A stretch of DNA of 64,000 nt from Rhodoferax lacus (GTDB lineage Bacteria; Pseudomonadota; Gammaproteobacteria; Burkholderiales; Burkholderiaceae_C). Below the pieces are notes generated by a model, which saw only the letters and a list, made by a program, of their open reading frames with translations, was not told the DNA's origin and did not search any database. Position 1 is the stretch's first letter; each line of letters starts with the position of its first letter. Location of the stretch: assembly GCF_003415675.1 (NCBI RefSeq), contig NZ_QFZK01000010.1, forward strand, positions 1 through 64,000, read 5' to 3'. Shown piece after piece: positions 1 to 11,629 of this stretch. A program made the translations under genes and the position numbers.

Positions 1-732
1 ACCGGCTCCAAGAGTTCGGGAGCGGTTGCCTACAACGTGCAGGTTGCCGTAGATACCAAGAATCATCTGATCGTCGCCCATGAAGTGACAAACGCTACAA
101 GTGACAGGGCACAGTTGAGCCCAATGGCACAGGCTGCGCGTGAGGCCATGGGGAAGAAGGAGCTTATGGTGATTGCTGACCGCGGCTACTTTAGTGGCCC
201 TCAGATCAAAGCCTGTGCCGACGCTGGCATTGCTGCAGTGTTACCAAAGCCAATGACATCAAACGCCAAGGCAGAGGGACGATTCGATAAAGCGGACTTC
301 ATCTACATCAAGCGAGACGACGAATACAAATGTCCCGCAGGCCAGCGAGCGATTTACCGATTTAGTCGAGAAGAAAATGGATTGTTGTTGCGGCGATATT
401 GGAGTAGTGAGTGCCCTCAGTGCCCCTTGAAAGCCAAATGCACGCCGAGCTCGTATAGACGCATTTCCCGATGGGAACATGAGGACGTACTGGAGGCCGT
501 CCAGCAACGCCTGGATCGGTCACCAAAGGCTATGGCCATCAGGCGCAGTACTGTTGAGCATGTGTTCGGCACACTCAAGGGCTGGATGGGGCATACCCAC
601 TTCCTCACGCGTAGACTGCCACATGTAGGCGCCGAGATGAGCCTCAATGTGTTGGCCTACAACTTCAAGCGGGTATTGAGCATCCTGGGGTTCGAGGCAA
701 TGATGAAAGCGATGAGACTGGCAGGGGCATGA
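1..732 (+). CDS. IS1182-family transposase, C-terminal part (cut by window start)
   Basis: DDE transposase that mobilises its own element. The frame is open from base 1, before the first internal GTG at 37, so the gene starts upstream of the window. The visible 243 residues include YNVQVAVD near the start, VIADRGYFSG in the middle, a cysteine-rich insert (CPQCPLKAKC) and the C-terminal block TVEHVFGTLKGWMG, which carries the likely catalytic glutamate. LNVLAYNFKRV closes the family signature. No frameshift is visible in this part, so the element may be intact, but the N-terminal half is not available to judge. Confidence 0.85.
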   Translation, partial: TGSKSSGAVAYNVQVAVDTKNHLIVAHEVTNATSDRAQLSPMAQAAREAMGKKELMVIADRGYFSGPQIKACADAGIAAVLPKPMTSNAKAEGRFDKADFIYIKRDDEYKCPAGQRAIYRFSREENGLLLRRYWSSECPQCPLKAKCTPSSYRRISRWEHEDVLEAVQQRLDRSPKAMAIRRSTVEHVFGTLKGWMGHTHFLTRRLPHVGAEMSLNVLAYNFKRVLSILGFEAMMKAMRLAGA

Positions 733-889
733 GCCCTTTGGGCTTCATTTGAAGGCATCACAAAGGCCATTGCAACGACATAGGACCTCTTGTGCGACAT
801 CGGCTGATGCACTAACGAAAATCCACTCGCTGTCTGGCAACGCAGCTTGCCGACATTGTCAAAAATAATGTTTCCACACAGCCTCGGCC
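1..889 (+). mobile_element. IS1182-type insertion sequence, right-hand part
   Basis: The window opens inside an insertion sequence. It holds the 3' part of a transposase gene followed by about 150 noncoding bases. The likely right terminal inverted repeat is at 870-889 (GTTTCCACACAGCCTCGGCC), which resembles ends I associate with IS1182 members. The left end lies outside the window, so neither the repeat pairing nor a target duplication can be checked here. The outer boundary is therefore an inference. Confidence 0.6.
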
Positions 890-1231
890 ATGAGCAGTCG
901 CAGGACTTGATCGCCCGTACTGTCACTAAGGGCTGGAAGCGGGTGCTCCCGACAGTCCGAAGTCCGGTGGTCCAGTTCTACCCCCGTCAGACGCCGCCCT
1001 TGGCTTTGGTTATCGTGCCCATAGCGGTTAGTCAACCTGTCGATTGCGGTGCGTAAAAGCGGTCAGCATAAGTAGGGCCGTGATTGCGGAAGATCTCGCA
1101 TGAATAAGTTCATTGATTCTTGTGCTGACGAATCGTTATTTGCTAAACGGTAGCCTTTCTATGGCATTTATGTTTGGGGAATCTTGGGGAGCCAGTTGGT
1201 CAATCAATTGCCCCCTATCAACGAGTGCAGC
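733..1231. other. Noncoding stretch: IS right end and unassigned sequence
   Basis: Bases 733-889 belong to the insertion sequence. From 890 to 1231 I see no convincing gene: the frames there are short, lack ribosome binding sites or are antisense to the LysR gene. No clear terminator hairpin was found for the LysR gene that ends at 1232. Confidence 0.5.
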
Positions 1232-2113
1232 TCAATCCGCAGGCCAGACGTCAAAAAGTGCTTTGCGACATGCAGCTACCAGCAGGTCGTCGCGGCGAGA
1301 AGCCAGGTACACCAATGACAACGGGCATTCTTGCGCAGTACCCTCCCAGATGTATACCTCTCCACGCTGCCTGGCATCTTGTGCCAGGTCTGATCGCATG
1401 GTGGCCAAACCCACGCTGCCACGCACCATGCTGACCATGGATGCCTCCTGGTCTGCTTCCACCACCGTCTGGACCGTCAAACCCCGTTCAGCAAACATGG
1501 TGCGCACCAGTCGGTTCTGTGAACTGCCTTCAGGCGTGCCAATCCAGGGCATAGCCGCAACATCCGCCCAACTTGCGGTTTGCATGCGCTGCTCCCACGA
1601 AGGTGGGGCGATGATCAGATAGGTCAAATTGCACATGGGCAGGCTCGCCACGTCTGGATCGGTGACCGGCCCCAGATAAAAGCCCACGTCCAACTCACCC
1701 GCCTTGACCCGTTCCAGCACCCATCCAGAAATTCCGTGCCGCAAACGCGGTTGCACTTTGGGAAAGTAATTCAACAGCGCGCTCAGGAATGAACCCAATC
1801 GTATGGTGTCCGGATCAATGACCGTGCCAATAGACACCGCCCCTGCTACTTCGCCACGCAGGGTGCGGGCCTGGTTGATCATCTCCATGGCATCGAACAA
1901 GATCCGCTCGGCCAAAGGCAACAGCGCCTTGCCTTCGCGCGTCAGCACCATGCCACCTACTTGGCGCTCGAACAGCACAACTCCCAATTCTTGCTCCAAG
2001 GCTTTGAGTTGCTTGGACACTGCGGGCTGCGTCAAGTGCAACTGTTCTGCTGCACGCGTCAAGTGCGCCAAGCGCGCAACCGTCAGAAAGGTGCGAATTT
2101 GGTAGATTTCCAT
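1232..2113 (-). CDS. LysR-family transcriptional regulator (probable regulator of glycerate operon)
   Basis: DNA-binding regulator of 293 residues, normal LysR length. The N-terminal winged helix-turn-helix is clear (AEQLHLTQPAVSKQLKALE, about residues 22-40), followed by FERQ and a periplasmic-binding-protein-like effector domain. It starts 24 nt after the enolase stop on the same strand, so it is probably the last gene of the transporter-kinase-pyk-eno operon. That is unusual, because LysR genes are often divergent from their targets. By context it likely senses glycerate, hydroxypyruvate or a related acid; this is inference. Its own binding site was not identified with confidence. Confidence 0.85.
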   Translation of the reverse strand: MEIYQIRTFLTVARLAHLTRAAEQLHLTQPAVSKQLKALEQELGVVLFERQVGGMVLTREGKALLPLAERILFDAMEMINQARTLRGEVAGAVSIGTVIDPDTIRLGSFLSALLNYFPKVQPRLRHGISGWVLERVKAGELDVGFYLGPVTDPDVASLPMCNLTYLIIAPPSWEQRMQTASWADVAAMPWIGTPEGSSQNRLVRTMFAERGLTVQTVVEADQEASMVSMVRGSVGLATMRSDLAQDARQRGEVYIWEGTAQECPLSLVYLASRRDDLLVAACRKALFDVWPAD

Positions 2114-2137
2114 AGCGCGTTCAGTCTACCAACTTGG

Positions 2138-4852
<2,715 letters not shown>

Positions 4853-4877
4853 TGGTATTTCCTTGCTTGTCTACCCG

Positions 4878-6194
4878 TTAAGGGCTAATAAAAATTGCGC
4901 GAAAGTCATTCACATTGGTGCGCGTAGGGCCGGTTGTGATGAGGTCTTGCAGACCGAGGAAGAATGCGTAAGCATCGTTGTTTGCAAGCAGTGCAACCGG
5001 ATCCAGTCCGAGACCGCTTGCACGGCGCAAAGAGTCCGGTGCAATCACGCCGCCGGCGTTGTCCTCCACACCGTCAATGCCGTCGGTATCACAGGCCAGG
5101 GCATAAACACCTGCCTCACCTTGCAGTTCAAGGGCCAGCGCCAACAGGAACTCCGCGTTGCGACCGCCCCGGCCATTCCCCCTTACCGTGACTGTAGTTT
5201 CACCTCCCGACAGCAGCAGGCTTGGTTTGCGAGCCTTATGGCTCGCTCTTATCTCGCGCACCATGGACGCCTGCGCCCGGGCCACCTCACGTGACTCACC
5301 TTCTATTGCCCCACCTAGATTGACAACCTGCAGGCCCAACTGCTGCGCATGGACCTCGGCCGCACGCAAGGCAAGTTGGGCCGTGGCAATCACATGAACC
5401 TGGCGTTCTCCCGCAACTGCTGCAGCCTCCAGAGCGGGTTGCTCCAACACAGCCCGTACCGCCGCGGATATGGGAATGCCATACCGCTGCAAAACGCCCA
5501 GAGCATCGGCAGGTGTTGTGTGGTCGGCAATTGTGGGCCCGGACGCAACCACCGCAGGATCGTCCCCCGGCACATCAGAGACTACCAAGGTCACTACGGT
5601 GGCGGCGCCGCAGGCATTTGCCAAGCGCCCGCCTTTGATGGAGGACAAATGCCGACGTACGACATTCATATCTACTATGGCAGCGCCACTGCGCAGCAAG
5701 GCCTTGTTGATGCCCCGCAGATCATCCATGGTCAACCCAGGCGCAGGCAAGGTGATGAGCGAAGAGCCACCACCAGACACCAGGACCAGCACCAGGTCAT
5801 CCGGCCCGGCTGTCTTGGCCAGTGCCAACATGCGCTTGGCCGCTGCCTCGCCTGCAGAATCGGGCACTGGATGCGCGGCCTCCACAATCTGGATCTGGCT
5901 GCAGACTTCGCCATGGCCGTAACGTGTCACCACCAAACCAGACAGCGGCCCCTTCCAGGCGGCCTCCACGGCGAGTGCCATGCGCGCAGAAGCCTTGCCT
6001 GCTCCCAGAACGATGGTTCGCCCCTTGGGAGGTGGCGGTAAGTAGGGGGCCATGCATTGCAGTGGGTCGACAGCGGCCAATGCCACGTTAAAGAGCTTGC
6101 GCAGGGTCTGCAGATTCGGCTCAGTACCATTGCCATCGGCTTCAGTTGATGGGCGCGTCCGCGGCAAGTCCCTATGCGGTGTTTGCGTATGCAT
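4878..6194 (-). CDS. ttuD: Glycerate 2-kinase (TtuD/MOFRL family)
   Basis: Family members phosphorylate D-glycerate to 2-phosphoglycerate, though databases often call them hydroxypyruvate reductase. The protein has 438 residues. The N-terminal domain shows VLGAGKASARMA, VVTRYGHG, EAAHPVPD, LVLVLVSGGGSSL and VVRRHLSSIKGGRLA. The C-terminal MOFRL domain shows LLSGGETTVTVRGNGRGGRN, ACDTDGIDG and TGPTRTNVNDFRAIF. The frame extends upstream to 6278, but ATG 6194 has a GGAGCT ribosome site and does not overlap the transporter, which ends 16 nt earlier. Downstream come pyk and eno, so the product 2-phosphoglycerate is handed directly to the next two enzymes. That context favours kinase over reductase function. 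Confidence 0.9.
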   Translation of the reverse strand: MHTQTPHRDLPRTRPSTEADGNGTEPNLQTLRKLFNVALAAVDPLQCMAPYLPPPPKGRTIVLGAGKASARMALAVEAAWKGPLSGLVVTRYGHGEVCSQIQIVEAAHPVPDSAGEAAAKRMLALAKTAGPDDLVLVLVSGGGSSLITLPAPGLTMDDLRGINKALLRSGAAIVDMNVVRRHLSSIKGGRLANACGAATVVTLVVSDVPGDDPAVVASGPTIADHTTPADALGVLQRYGIPISAAVRAVLEQPALEAAAVAGERQVHVIATAQLALRAAEVHAQQLGLQVVNLGGAIEGESREVARAQASMVREIRASHKARKPSLLLSGGETTVTVRGNGRGGRNAEFLLALALELQGEAGVYALACDTDGIDGVEDNAGGVIAPDSLRRASGLGLDPVALLANNDAYAFFLGLQDLITTGPTRTNVNDFRAIFISP

Positions 6195-6210
6195 CACAGC
6201 TCCACTCGTG

Positions 6211-7515
6211 TTATCGGTTGAGTTGCTTGGGTATTGCGCCCAAAACCAAGAAAGTGCCCAGCAGCAAACTACCCGCAATCAAATACATACCGCCCGCCGT
6301 GCTATGGGTTGCATCTTTGATGGCACCCACTAGGAAGGGACTGACAAAGCCTGCCAGATTGCCGATTGAATTGATCACCGCGATGCCAGCGGCAGCTGCG
6401 GTCCCCGTGAGGTAGGCGGTTGGCAGCGTCCAGAAAAGGGGCAGAGTGGACAAAATTCCTGCTGTTGCCACGGTGAGAGCGGCCATGGCTACCACAGTGT
6501 TGTCGCCGTACACCGCACTGAAAACCAGCCCAACTGCGCCCATGATGCCCATCACGGCGGTGTGCCAACGTCGCTCACCGGTCGTATCCGAGTGGCGCCC
6601 CATCAAGACCATGACGACAGCGGCAACACCGTAGGGAATGGATGTGAGCAGGCCCACGTTGACGAGGTCCTTCACACCCGTGTTTTTGATCAACTGGGGC
6701 AACCAGAATCCGACCCCGTAGAGTCCCATGATGAAGGCGAAGTAAATAATGGCCAGCAGCCAGACGCGTCCATTTGTAAAGACTTGCCCCAGAGTGAGTT
6801 CTTTCTTGTCAGTGGCATCTGCATGAATGTTCTCTTCCAGTAGCAACTTTTCTGACTCGGTGAGCCACTTGGCTTGACGAATGCCGTCATCCAGATAGGT
6901 CAAGACCCAGATGCCTACCAGCACGGAGGGAGCACCCTCCAGCAAGAACAGCCACTGCCAACCTGCCCACCCATTCACACCGGCCATGGTCTGCATGATC
7001 CAGCCAGACAGCGGACTACCAATGACTCCCGCAAAGGCAATACCGGTCATGAACAGGGCAATGATGCGCGCACGGCGGCGTGCCGGGTACCAATAGGTGA
7101 GATACAGAATGATGCCGGGAAAGAACCCTGCCTCTGATATGCCCAACAGAAATCTGAGCACGTAGAACATCTGCGCATCCGTTACGAACATCATCGCTGA
7201 AGAGATGACGCCCCAAGTCGCCATGATTCGTGCGATCCAGACCCTGGCGCCTACTTTGGACAAGATGATGTTGGAGGGCACCTCGAACAAAAAGTACCCG
7301 ATGAAGAAGATGCCGGCACCGAGCCCGTATACCGTGTCACTGAACTTCAAGTCACTGAGCATTTGCAGTTTGGCAAAGCCCACGTTAACCCGGTCTAGGT
7401 AGGACACCACATAGCAAAGAAACAGAAAAGGAATGAGTCGCCAACTCACTTTGGAATAAACGGATTCCTCCATTGAGGAAGCGTCGGTGCGCGATTGGGG
7501 CATTGGAATATCCAT
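6211..7515 (-). CDS. MFS organic-acid transporter (anion:cation symporter family, TtuB-like)
   Basis: Inner-membrane transporter of 434 residues with 12 predicted membrane segments. Its opening (WRLIPFLFLCYVVSYLDRVN) is typical of the ACS family that carries tartrate, glucarate, phthalate and similar acids. The motif YWYPARRRARI and SPLSGWIM in the N-terminal half, and a long central loop (TESEKLLLEENIHADATDKK), fit the same family. The frame is open up to 7716, but ATG 7515 has a GGAGAC ribosome site and begins at the natural N terminus. As first gene of the operon it probably imports glycerate, tartrate or a related acid; the exact substrate cannot be read from sequence. Confidence 0.88.
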   Translation of the reverse strand: MDIPMPQSRTDASSMEESVYSKVSWRLIPFLFLCYVVSYLDRVNVGFAKLQMLSDLKFSDTVYGLGAGIFFIGYFLFEVPSNIILSKVGARVWIARIMATWGVISSAMMFVTDAQMFYVLRFLLGISEAGFFPGIILYLTYWYPARRRARIIALFMTGIAFAGVIGSPLSGWIMQTMAGVNGWAGWQWLFLLEGAPSVLVGIWVLTYLDDGIRQAKWLTESEKLLLEENIHADATDKKELTLGQVFTNGRVWLLAIIYFAFIMGLYGVGFWLPQLIKNTGVKDLVNVGLLTSIPYGVAAVVMVLMGRHSDTTGERRWHTAVMGIMGAVGLVFSAVYGDNTVVAMAALTVATAGILSTLPLFWTLPTAYLTGTAAAAGIAVINSIGNLAGFVSPFLVGAIKDATHSTAGGMYLIAGSLLLGTFLVLGAIPKQLNR

Positions 7516-8211
7516 GCTTGTCTCCAGTGTTGTTGTAGATCCACTGCACACCAAACCGGTGGGTAGTGACTGGAGCGGGACTGTAGAGAACAGTGAAAAC
7601 ATCGTCCAATGGCATAAATTCATGCAGTCATGAACGGGAAGAATGCTGTCCCGAAAGGACCCGACTGCCAGGGATACAAAACATAAATCGCTATACCAAG
7701 CAGCACTGTGGAGCACTCCACCTACAGACTGCCGTCCCGGAAATGCAGATGGGCTTGGTAGGTGGGTGCTGTTCCACCTATAGCGTTTCAGCTTCCTGCG
7801 GGATGGACATCAATCAGCTTAGCCCTAGCCCGAAATTCGGTTCCGGATACCTGCCATTTACCAGTGACCGACAAGCAATGGTAGATGGCTGGTTTCCACT
7901 TTGACGAAACGACTGCCGCATGGCCGCCAGTCGATAACCGGGTGCGAACGTCAGCAATGGAATAGGCAGATTGCGAATTTCTTAGTCGACTCCCGCGGCT
8001 GACCTGCCGACCAGCGGACGGCTGCGGGTGACAGCAATGGGTCGGATTCAGTCAAAGATTGTCGAAATCAGTGTGACGGCCCAACAGCCTGACCCCGCCT
8101 TCATTCTCCAAAGCCAACCAAAAAATCCCACGCATTAAAACCCGCCGACCACCCCCGCAATAACAAGCATCTCCAAACGCCCCTCACAATCCCAGGCACA
8201 AAAAAAGTTGC
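7516..8211. other. Intergenic region with promoter of the glycerate operon
   Basis: About 700 bases without a convincing gene. The minus-strand promoter of the MFS-ttuD-pyk-eno operon must lie near its left end. A near-palindrome GCATAAATTCATGC is at 7612-7625. Two related dyads are at 7708-7721 and 7759-7780. From about 8095 to 8200 the sequence becomes A- and C-rich, with no recognisable feature and no clear terminator for the GNAT gene. Confidence 0.45.
7708..7780. promoter_or_regulatory. Two related inverted repeats upstream of the glycerate operon
   Basis: GTGGAG-CA-CTCCAC occupies 7708-7721, and TAGGTGG-N8-CCACCTA occupies 7759-7780. Both share a GTGG/CCAC core, and their right arms extend to CCACCTA. 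They lie about 190-265 nt upstream of the transporter start. They could be operators for the linked LysR protein or another regulator, but they are not a typical LysR box and no footprint evidence is available. Confidence 0.3.
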
Positions 8212-8739
8212 CTACAAGGCCTTCTCCATGAACCGGATGAAGGGATGCAATTCCTTGGGTGCCTCCACTTCGTCATAGGGCGGGCGGTCCAGGAAGCCGT
8301 GTTGTTCATAGACGCGCTGAGCGGATTGCATAAAGGGCGCAGTGTCCAGAACCATGCGCTGGTAGCCATACGACTTTGCATCGTTGAGGATGCGCTGCAA
8401 TATGGCGTCACCCAGGCGCTTGCCGCGAAAGGCCGGGCGCACATAAATGCGTTTGACCTCGGCCACACCACTGCGGACAAAGCGCAAACCACCCATGCCA
8501 GCCAGTGCGCCATCGAACTCCACCAAATAAAAGGCCCCGCGCGGTGGTGCATCTCCGCAAACCTTGTTCACCGTGCTCTCTACATACGGCGCCAGGTCCA
8601 TACCCAGCATGTCGAAGGCAGACTTTCCCGTGATCTTGCCGAAGCCGTCGAGCACCCAGCCCAGGTATTCCATGTTCAGTTCAACGAGCTGCTGGTGATG
8701 CAGCGCTGCATCAGCGAGGATGAATTGTGGGAGGGTCAT
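8212..8739 (-). CDS. GNAT-family N-acetyltransferase
   Basis: Cytoplasmic acetyl-CoA-dependent acyltransferase of 175 residues; the substrate is unknown. The acetyl-CoA binding motif A is visible as VKRIYVRPAFRGKRLGDAIL (about residues 95-114), followed by the helix and strand RMVLDTAPFM and the terminal AQRVYEQHGF segment typical of the fold. The start ATG at 8739 is the only good one. It stands alone between the glycerate operon promoter region and the steroid cluster, on the same strand as the enoyl-CoA hydratase, with 166 nt between them. No functional link to either neighbour can be shown. Confidence 0.85.
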   Translation of the reverse strand: MTLPQFILADAALHHQQLVELNMEYLGWVLDGFGKITGKSAFDMLGMDLAPYVESTVNKVCGDAPPRGAFYLVEFDGALAGMGGLRFVRSGVAEVKRIYVRPAFRGKRLGDAILQRILNDAKSYGYQRMVLDTAPFMQSAQRVYEQHGFLDRPPYDEVEAPKELHPFIRFMEKAL

Positions 8740-8905
8740 AGCTGGTCAGTATGCGCCATGCCAATGAGAGGGGAAATGCCGCAAGCCCTGTCTTTCGCCC
8801 CCGGCGCTTTTCCTTCCAAACCAACGCTGATTCCACTTCACCAAGCCTTAGGCCAAGCAGGTGTTCACCCGCACGCCAGGCCCGGCGGCGGATGCGTGCC
8901 GCGCT

Positions 8906-9718
8906 CTATCGCCCCTCAAACACCGGTTTGCGCTTTTCGATAAAGGCCTGCATGCCTTCCTTCTGGTCGTGCGTGGCGAACAGCAGCTGGTTGGCCTTGC
9001 GCTCCAGCATCAGGGCGGTCTCCAGCGAGACGTCGGCTCCGGCCAGCACCACTTCCTTGATCTGCATCGCCGCCAGGGGCGGCATGGCGGCAATGGTTTT
9101 TGCCATCTTCAGGGCTGCGGGCAGCAGTTCGGCGTCGGGCAGCACCTGGCTGACCAGGCCCATCAGGCGGGCCTCCTGCGCGCTCACCGGCTGGCCGGTC
9201 AGCAGCATGCGCATGGCGTTGAACTTGCCCACCGCGCGCAGCAGGCGCTGGGTGCCGCCTATGCCGGGCATGATGCCGATGCGGATCTCGGGCTGCGAGA
9301 AGCTCGCACCCTCACCGGCCAGGATGATGTCGCAGTGCATGGCCAGTTCGGCACCACCTCCGTAGGCAAAGCCGCACACCGCCGCAATCACCGGCTTGGG
9401 GCAACGCTCGATGGGGGCCCACACCCGCTCGGTGTGGCGCTGGAGGATCTCGATGGCGCCGCAGCCCTCCATGCTTTTGATATCGCCCCCGGCTGCAAAC
9501 ACCTGCTCGCCGCCGGTGAGCACGATCACGCGCACGCTGGTGTCTGCTGCCAGTTCGGTGAAGGCCTGGCCCAGGCTGGCCTGCAGCGTCAGGCTCAGGG
9601 CGTTGGCGGCCTCGGGCCGGTTCATGCGCAAGAGGGCAATGCCGTCGCCGGGGCGTTCGATCAGCAGTTCGGGGACGCTGGCCGTGGCGGGGCCGGCGGC
9701 TGGGGGCTTGGAAGACAT
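8906..9718 (-). CDS. Enoyl-CoA hydratase/isomerase (crotonase family)
   Basis: Crotonase-fold enzyme of 270 residues, probably hydrating or isomerising an acyl-CoA intermediate. The oxyanion-hole segments are visible as VFAAGGDIKSM and GGGAELAMHCDIIL. The catalytic-glutamate segment is QPEIRIGIMPGIGGTQR, so the enzyme should be active. The frame runs upstream to 9829, but ATG 9718 has an AGGAAC ribosome site and the longer form would cross the operator at 9774-9791. It is divergent from the SDR gene and shares a 109-nt promoter region with it. Its presence beside acyl-CoA dehydrogenases suggests a role in steroid side-chain or ring-derived acyl-CoA oxidation. Confidence 0.9.
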   Translation of the reverse strand: MSSKPPAAGPATASVPELLIERPGDGIALLRMNRPEAANALSLTLQASLGQAFTELAADTSVRVIVLTGGEQVFAAGGDIKSMEGCGAIEILQRHTERVWAPIERCPKPVIAAVCGFAYGGGAELAMHCDIILAGEGASFSQPEIRIGIMPGIGGTQRLLRAVGKFNAMRMLLTGQPVSAQEARLMGLVSQVLPDAELLPAALKMAKTIAAMPPLAAMQIKEVVLAGADVSLETALMLERKANQLLFATHDQKEGMQAFIEKRKPVFEGR

Positions 9719-9773
9719 GGCAGTTCCTGGGGTTGGTGCGACAGCGCGATCTTCGGGGGCACTGGCTGGCGCT

Positions 9774-9791
9774 ACATCGTCCTTTTGGACG
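9774..9791 (-). promoter_or_regulatory. Operator-like site A of the steroid-region motif
   Basis: On the minus strand this reads ACGTCC-AAAA-GGACGATG, matching the shared pattern TAGTCC-N4-GGACGATG. The core CGTCC/GGACG is a perfect inverted repeat. It lies 55 nt before the enoyl-CoA hydratase start, and a weak -10-like GAAGAT sits about 30 nt from its centre. The divergent SDR gene starts 36 nt to the right. Confidence 0.6.
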
Positions 9792-9827
9792 TATCGGGCA
9801 AAGGGCGTGGTCCGTAAATTCAAGGCC

Positions 9828-10607
9828 ATGAACCCCTATATCGATTTCCAACAACAGGTGGTGCTGGTCACCGGTGGCACCAAAGGCATTGGCCGCGGCA
9901 TTGCCGAGGGCTTTCTGGCCGCTGGCGCCACGGTCCTGGTGTGCGGGCGCAGCCTGCCCGAGGTAGCCCCCGCCCACCATGGGCGCGAGGCCGAATGCCT
10001 GGCCTGCGATGTGCGCGAGGCCGATGCCGTGCGCGCTCTGGTGCAGGGCGTTTTGCAACGCCATGGCCGGCTGGATGTGCTGGTGCACTGCGCTGGTGGC
10101 AGCCCGGCCGTGGAGGCCGCCACCGTGTCGCCCCGCTTTCACGAGGGCGTGATCCGCCTCAACTTCACGGCCGCCCTGCACACCGCACAGGCCGCCAACG
10201 CCGCCATGCAGCAGCAGGCTGCGGGTGGCGTCATTGTCTTCATTGGCAGCGTCAGCGCGCTGCGCCCCTCGCCCGGCACGGCCGCCTATGGCGCGGCCAA
10301 GGCCGCGGTGCTAAGCCTGGCGACTTCGCTGGCCGTGGAGTGGGCGCCCAAGGTGCGCGTGGTGGTGGTCAGCCCGGGGCTGGTGCGCACCGAACAGTCG
10401 GCCCTGCACTATGGCGACGCCGCTGGCATGGCCGCCGTGAGCGCCACCATTCCGCTGGGCCGCATGGCCGAGCCCGCTGACGTGGCGCAGGCCTGCCTGT
10501 TTGTGGCCTCGCCACAGGCGTCCTATCTCAGTGGCACCAACCTGCTGCTGCACGGCGGCGGCGAAAAGCCCGCCTTTCTGGATGCGGCAAAGGCTGGCAC
10601 AGCCTGA
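9828..10607 (+). CDS. Short-chain dehydrogenase/reductase
   Basis: NAD(P)-dependent oxidoreductase of 259 residues. The Rossmann motif TGGTKGIGRGIAEGF is near residue 16, NNAG is replaced by HCAGG, and the catalytic Ser-Tyr-Lys set appears as IGSVSA and YGAAKAA. PGLVRTE is the usual C-terminal loop. ATG 9828 begins the standard fold; longer frames upstream are only the antisense of the hydratase. It heads the plus-strand series of steroid acyl-CoA genes, 35 nt before the MaoC/OB protein. It is probably an alcohol or hydroxyacyl-CoA dehydrogenase in that pathway; the substrate is inferred from context only. Confidence 0.9.
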   Translation: MNPYIDFQQQVVLVTGGTKGIGRGIAEGFLAAGATVLVCGRSLPEVAPAHHGREAECLACDVREADAVRALVQGVLQRHGRLDVLVHCAGGSPAVEAATVSPRFHEGVIRLNFTAALHTAQAANAAMQQQAAGGVIVFIGSVSALRPSPGTAAYGAAKAAVLSLATSLAVEWAPKVRVVVVSPGLVRTEQSALHYGDAAGMAAVSATIPLGRMAEPADVAQACLFVASPQASYLSGTNLLLHGGGEKPAFLDAAKAGTA

Positions 10608-10642
10608 GCCCATGCAGCACCCCCCATTTCAAGGAGCAAGTC

Positions 10643-11620
10643 TTGGCTGAACACGCGTGGATGACAGAAATCCGGGCCCTGGTGGGCAAGGAATACGGGC
10701 GGGTCTATGCCTGGGATGCGGTCAACGCCCCCATGGTCCGGCAATGGTGCGAAATCATGGGCGTGAACGTGCCCACCGACGCCAGTGGGCAGGTGCTGGC
10801 GCCTCCGGCCATGCTGCAGGTGTGGTGCATGGAGGGGCCGGTGGCCAACAACTACCCGCCCGGCTCCACCAGCGAAAACCCCTACGAGGTTCTCAAGCTG
10901 ATCGAAGCCCAAGGCTACCCCTCGGTGGTGGCGGTGAACTCCGAGCTGAGCTTTGTGCGCGATGTGCGCGCGGGCGAAAAGCTCTACTACACCACGCGGC
11001 TGGACAGCATTGGCGAGGAAAAAACCACGGGCCTGGGCACCGGCTTTTTTGTCACCCTGGTGATGGACTATTTCTCGCAGCAGGAGCCCGGCCAGAGCGA
11101 CGAGGCCGTGGGGCAGCTGCTGTTTCGCGTCTTCAAGTTCCGCGCTGCACAGGCTGCCGCACCGACACCGACACCAGCACCCGTCACTGCAAGTGCCAGC
11201 GCCCCGGCGCCGCGCCGCCCCCTGCCCGGTATCAGCGACGACACGCGCTTTTTCTGGGACGGCGTGCGCCAGGGCCAGCTGCTGATCCAGCGCTGCAAGG
11301 CCTGCGCCAGCCTGCGCCATCCGCCCGGCCCGGTGTGCCCCACGTGCCATTCGTTTGAGTGGGACACCCTGCAGGCCTCGGGCCGCGGCACGGTGTATTC
11401 GTTTGTGGTGATGCACTACCCCGAGGTGGCGCCCTTTGAGCACCCAAACCTGATTGCGCTGATCGAGCTGGAGGAGGGCACCCGCCTGGTGGCCCAGCTG
11501 CTGGGCATTGCGCCCGATGCGGTGCAGATCGGGCAGGCGGTGCAAGTCGAATTCAACACCTTTGACGGTGACCTGGTGCTGGCGCAGTTCCGCCCGGTGG
11601 CCACCGCAGCACAGGCTTAA
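10643..11620 (+). CDS. MaoC-like/OB-fold (DUF35) fusion, ChsH2-like hydratase-aldolase partner
   Basis: The 325-residue protein has an N-terminal MaoC/hotdog domain (about residues 1-160), an Ala-Pro-rich linker (TPTPAPVTASASAPAP) and a C-terminal zinc ribbon plus OB fold. The ribbon cysteines are CKAC and CPTC. In cholesterol side-chain degradation ChsH2 has this order, forms a hydratase with ChsH1, and its DUF35 domain binds the aldolase Ltp2. A MaoC gene and an Ltp2-like gene follow here, so the same complex is likely. TTG 10643 is taken as start because AAGGAG lies seven bases upstream; ATG 10661 is the alternative. The next gene starts 9 nt after its stop. Confidence 0.85.
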   Translation: MAEHAWMTEIRALVGKEYGRVYAWDAVNAPMVRQWCEIMGVNVPTDASGQVLAPPAMLQVWCMEGPVANNYPPGSTSENPYEVLKLIEAQGYPSVVAVNSELSFVRDVRAGEKLYYTTRLDSIGEEKTTGLGTGFFVTLVMDYFSQQEPGQSDEAVGQLLFRVFKFRAAQAAAPTPTPAPVTASASAPAPRRPLPGISDDTRFFWDGVRQGQLLIQRCKACASLRHPPGPVCPTCHSFEWDTLQASGRGTVYSFVVMHYPEVAPFEHPNLIALIELEEGTRLVAQLLGIAPDAVQIGQAVQVEFNTFDGDLVLAQFRPVATAAQA

Positions 11621-11629
11621 GGAGTACCC

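Noticed and set aside
7600-7607. Half-site CATCGTCC (GGACGATG on minus strand) near the transporter promoter
   Set aside because: The left arm is absent at the required spacing, so it is probably a chance match to the steroid motif.
7971-7984. TTGCGAATTTCTTA in the glycerate operon intergenic region
   Set aside because: Only the left arm matches and it is more than 450 nt from any start it could serve.
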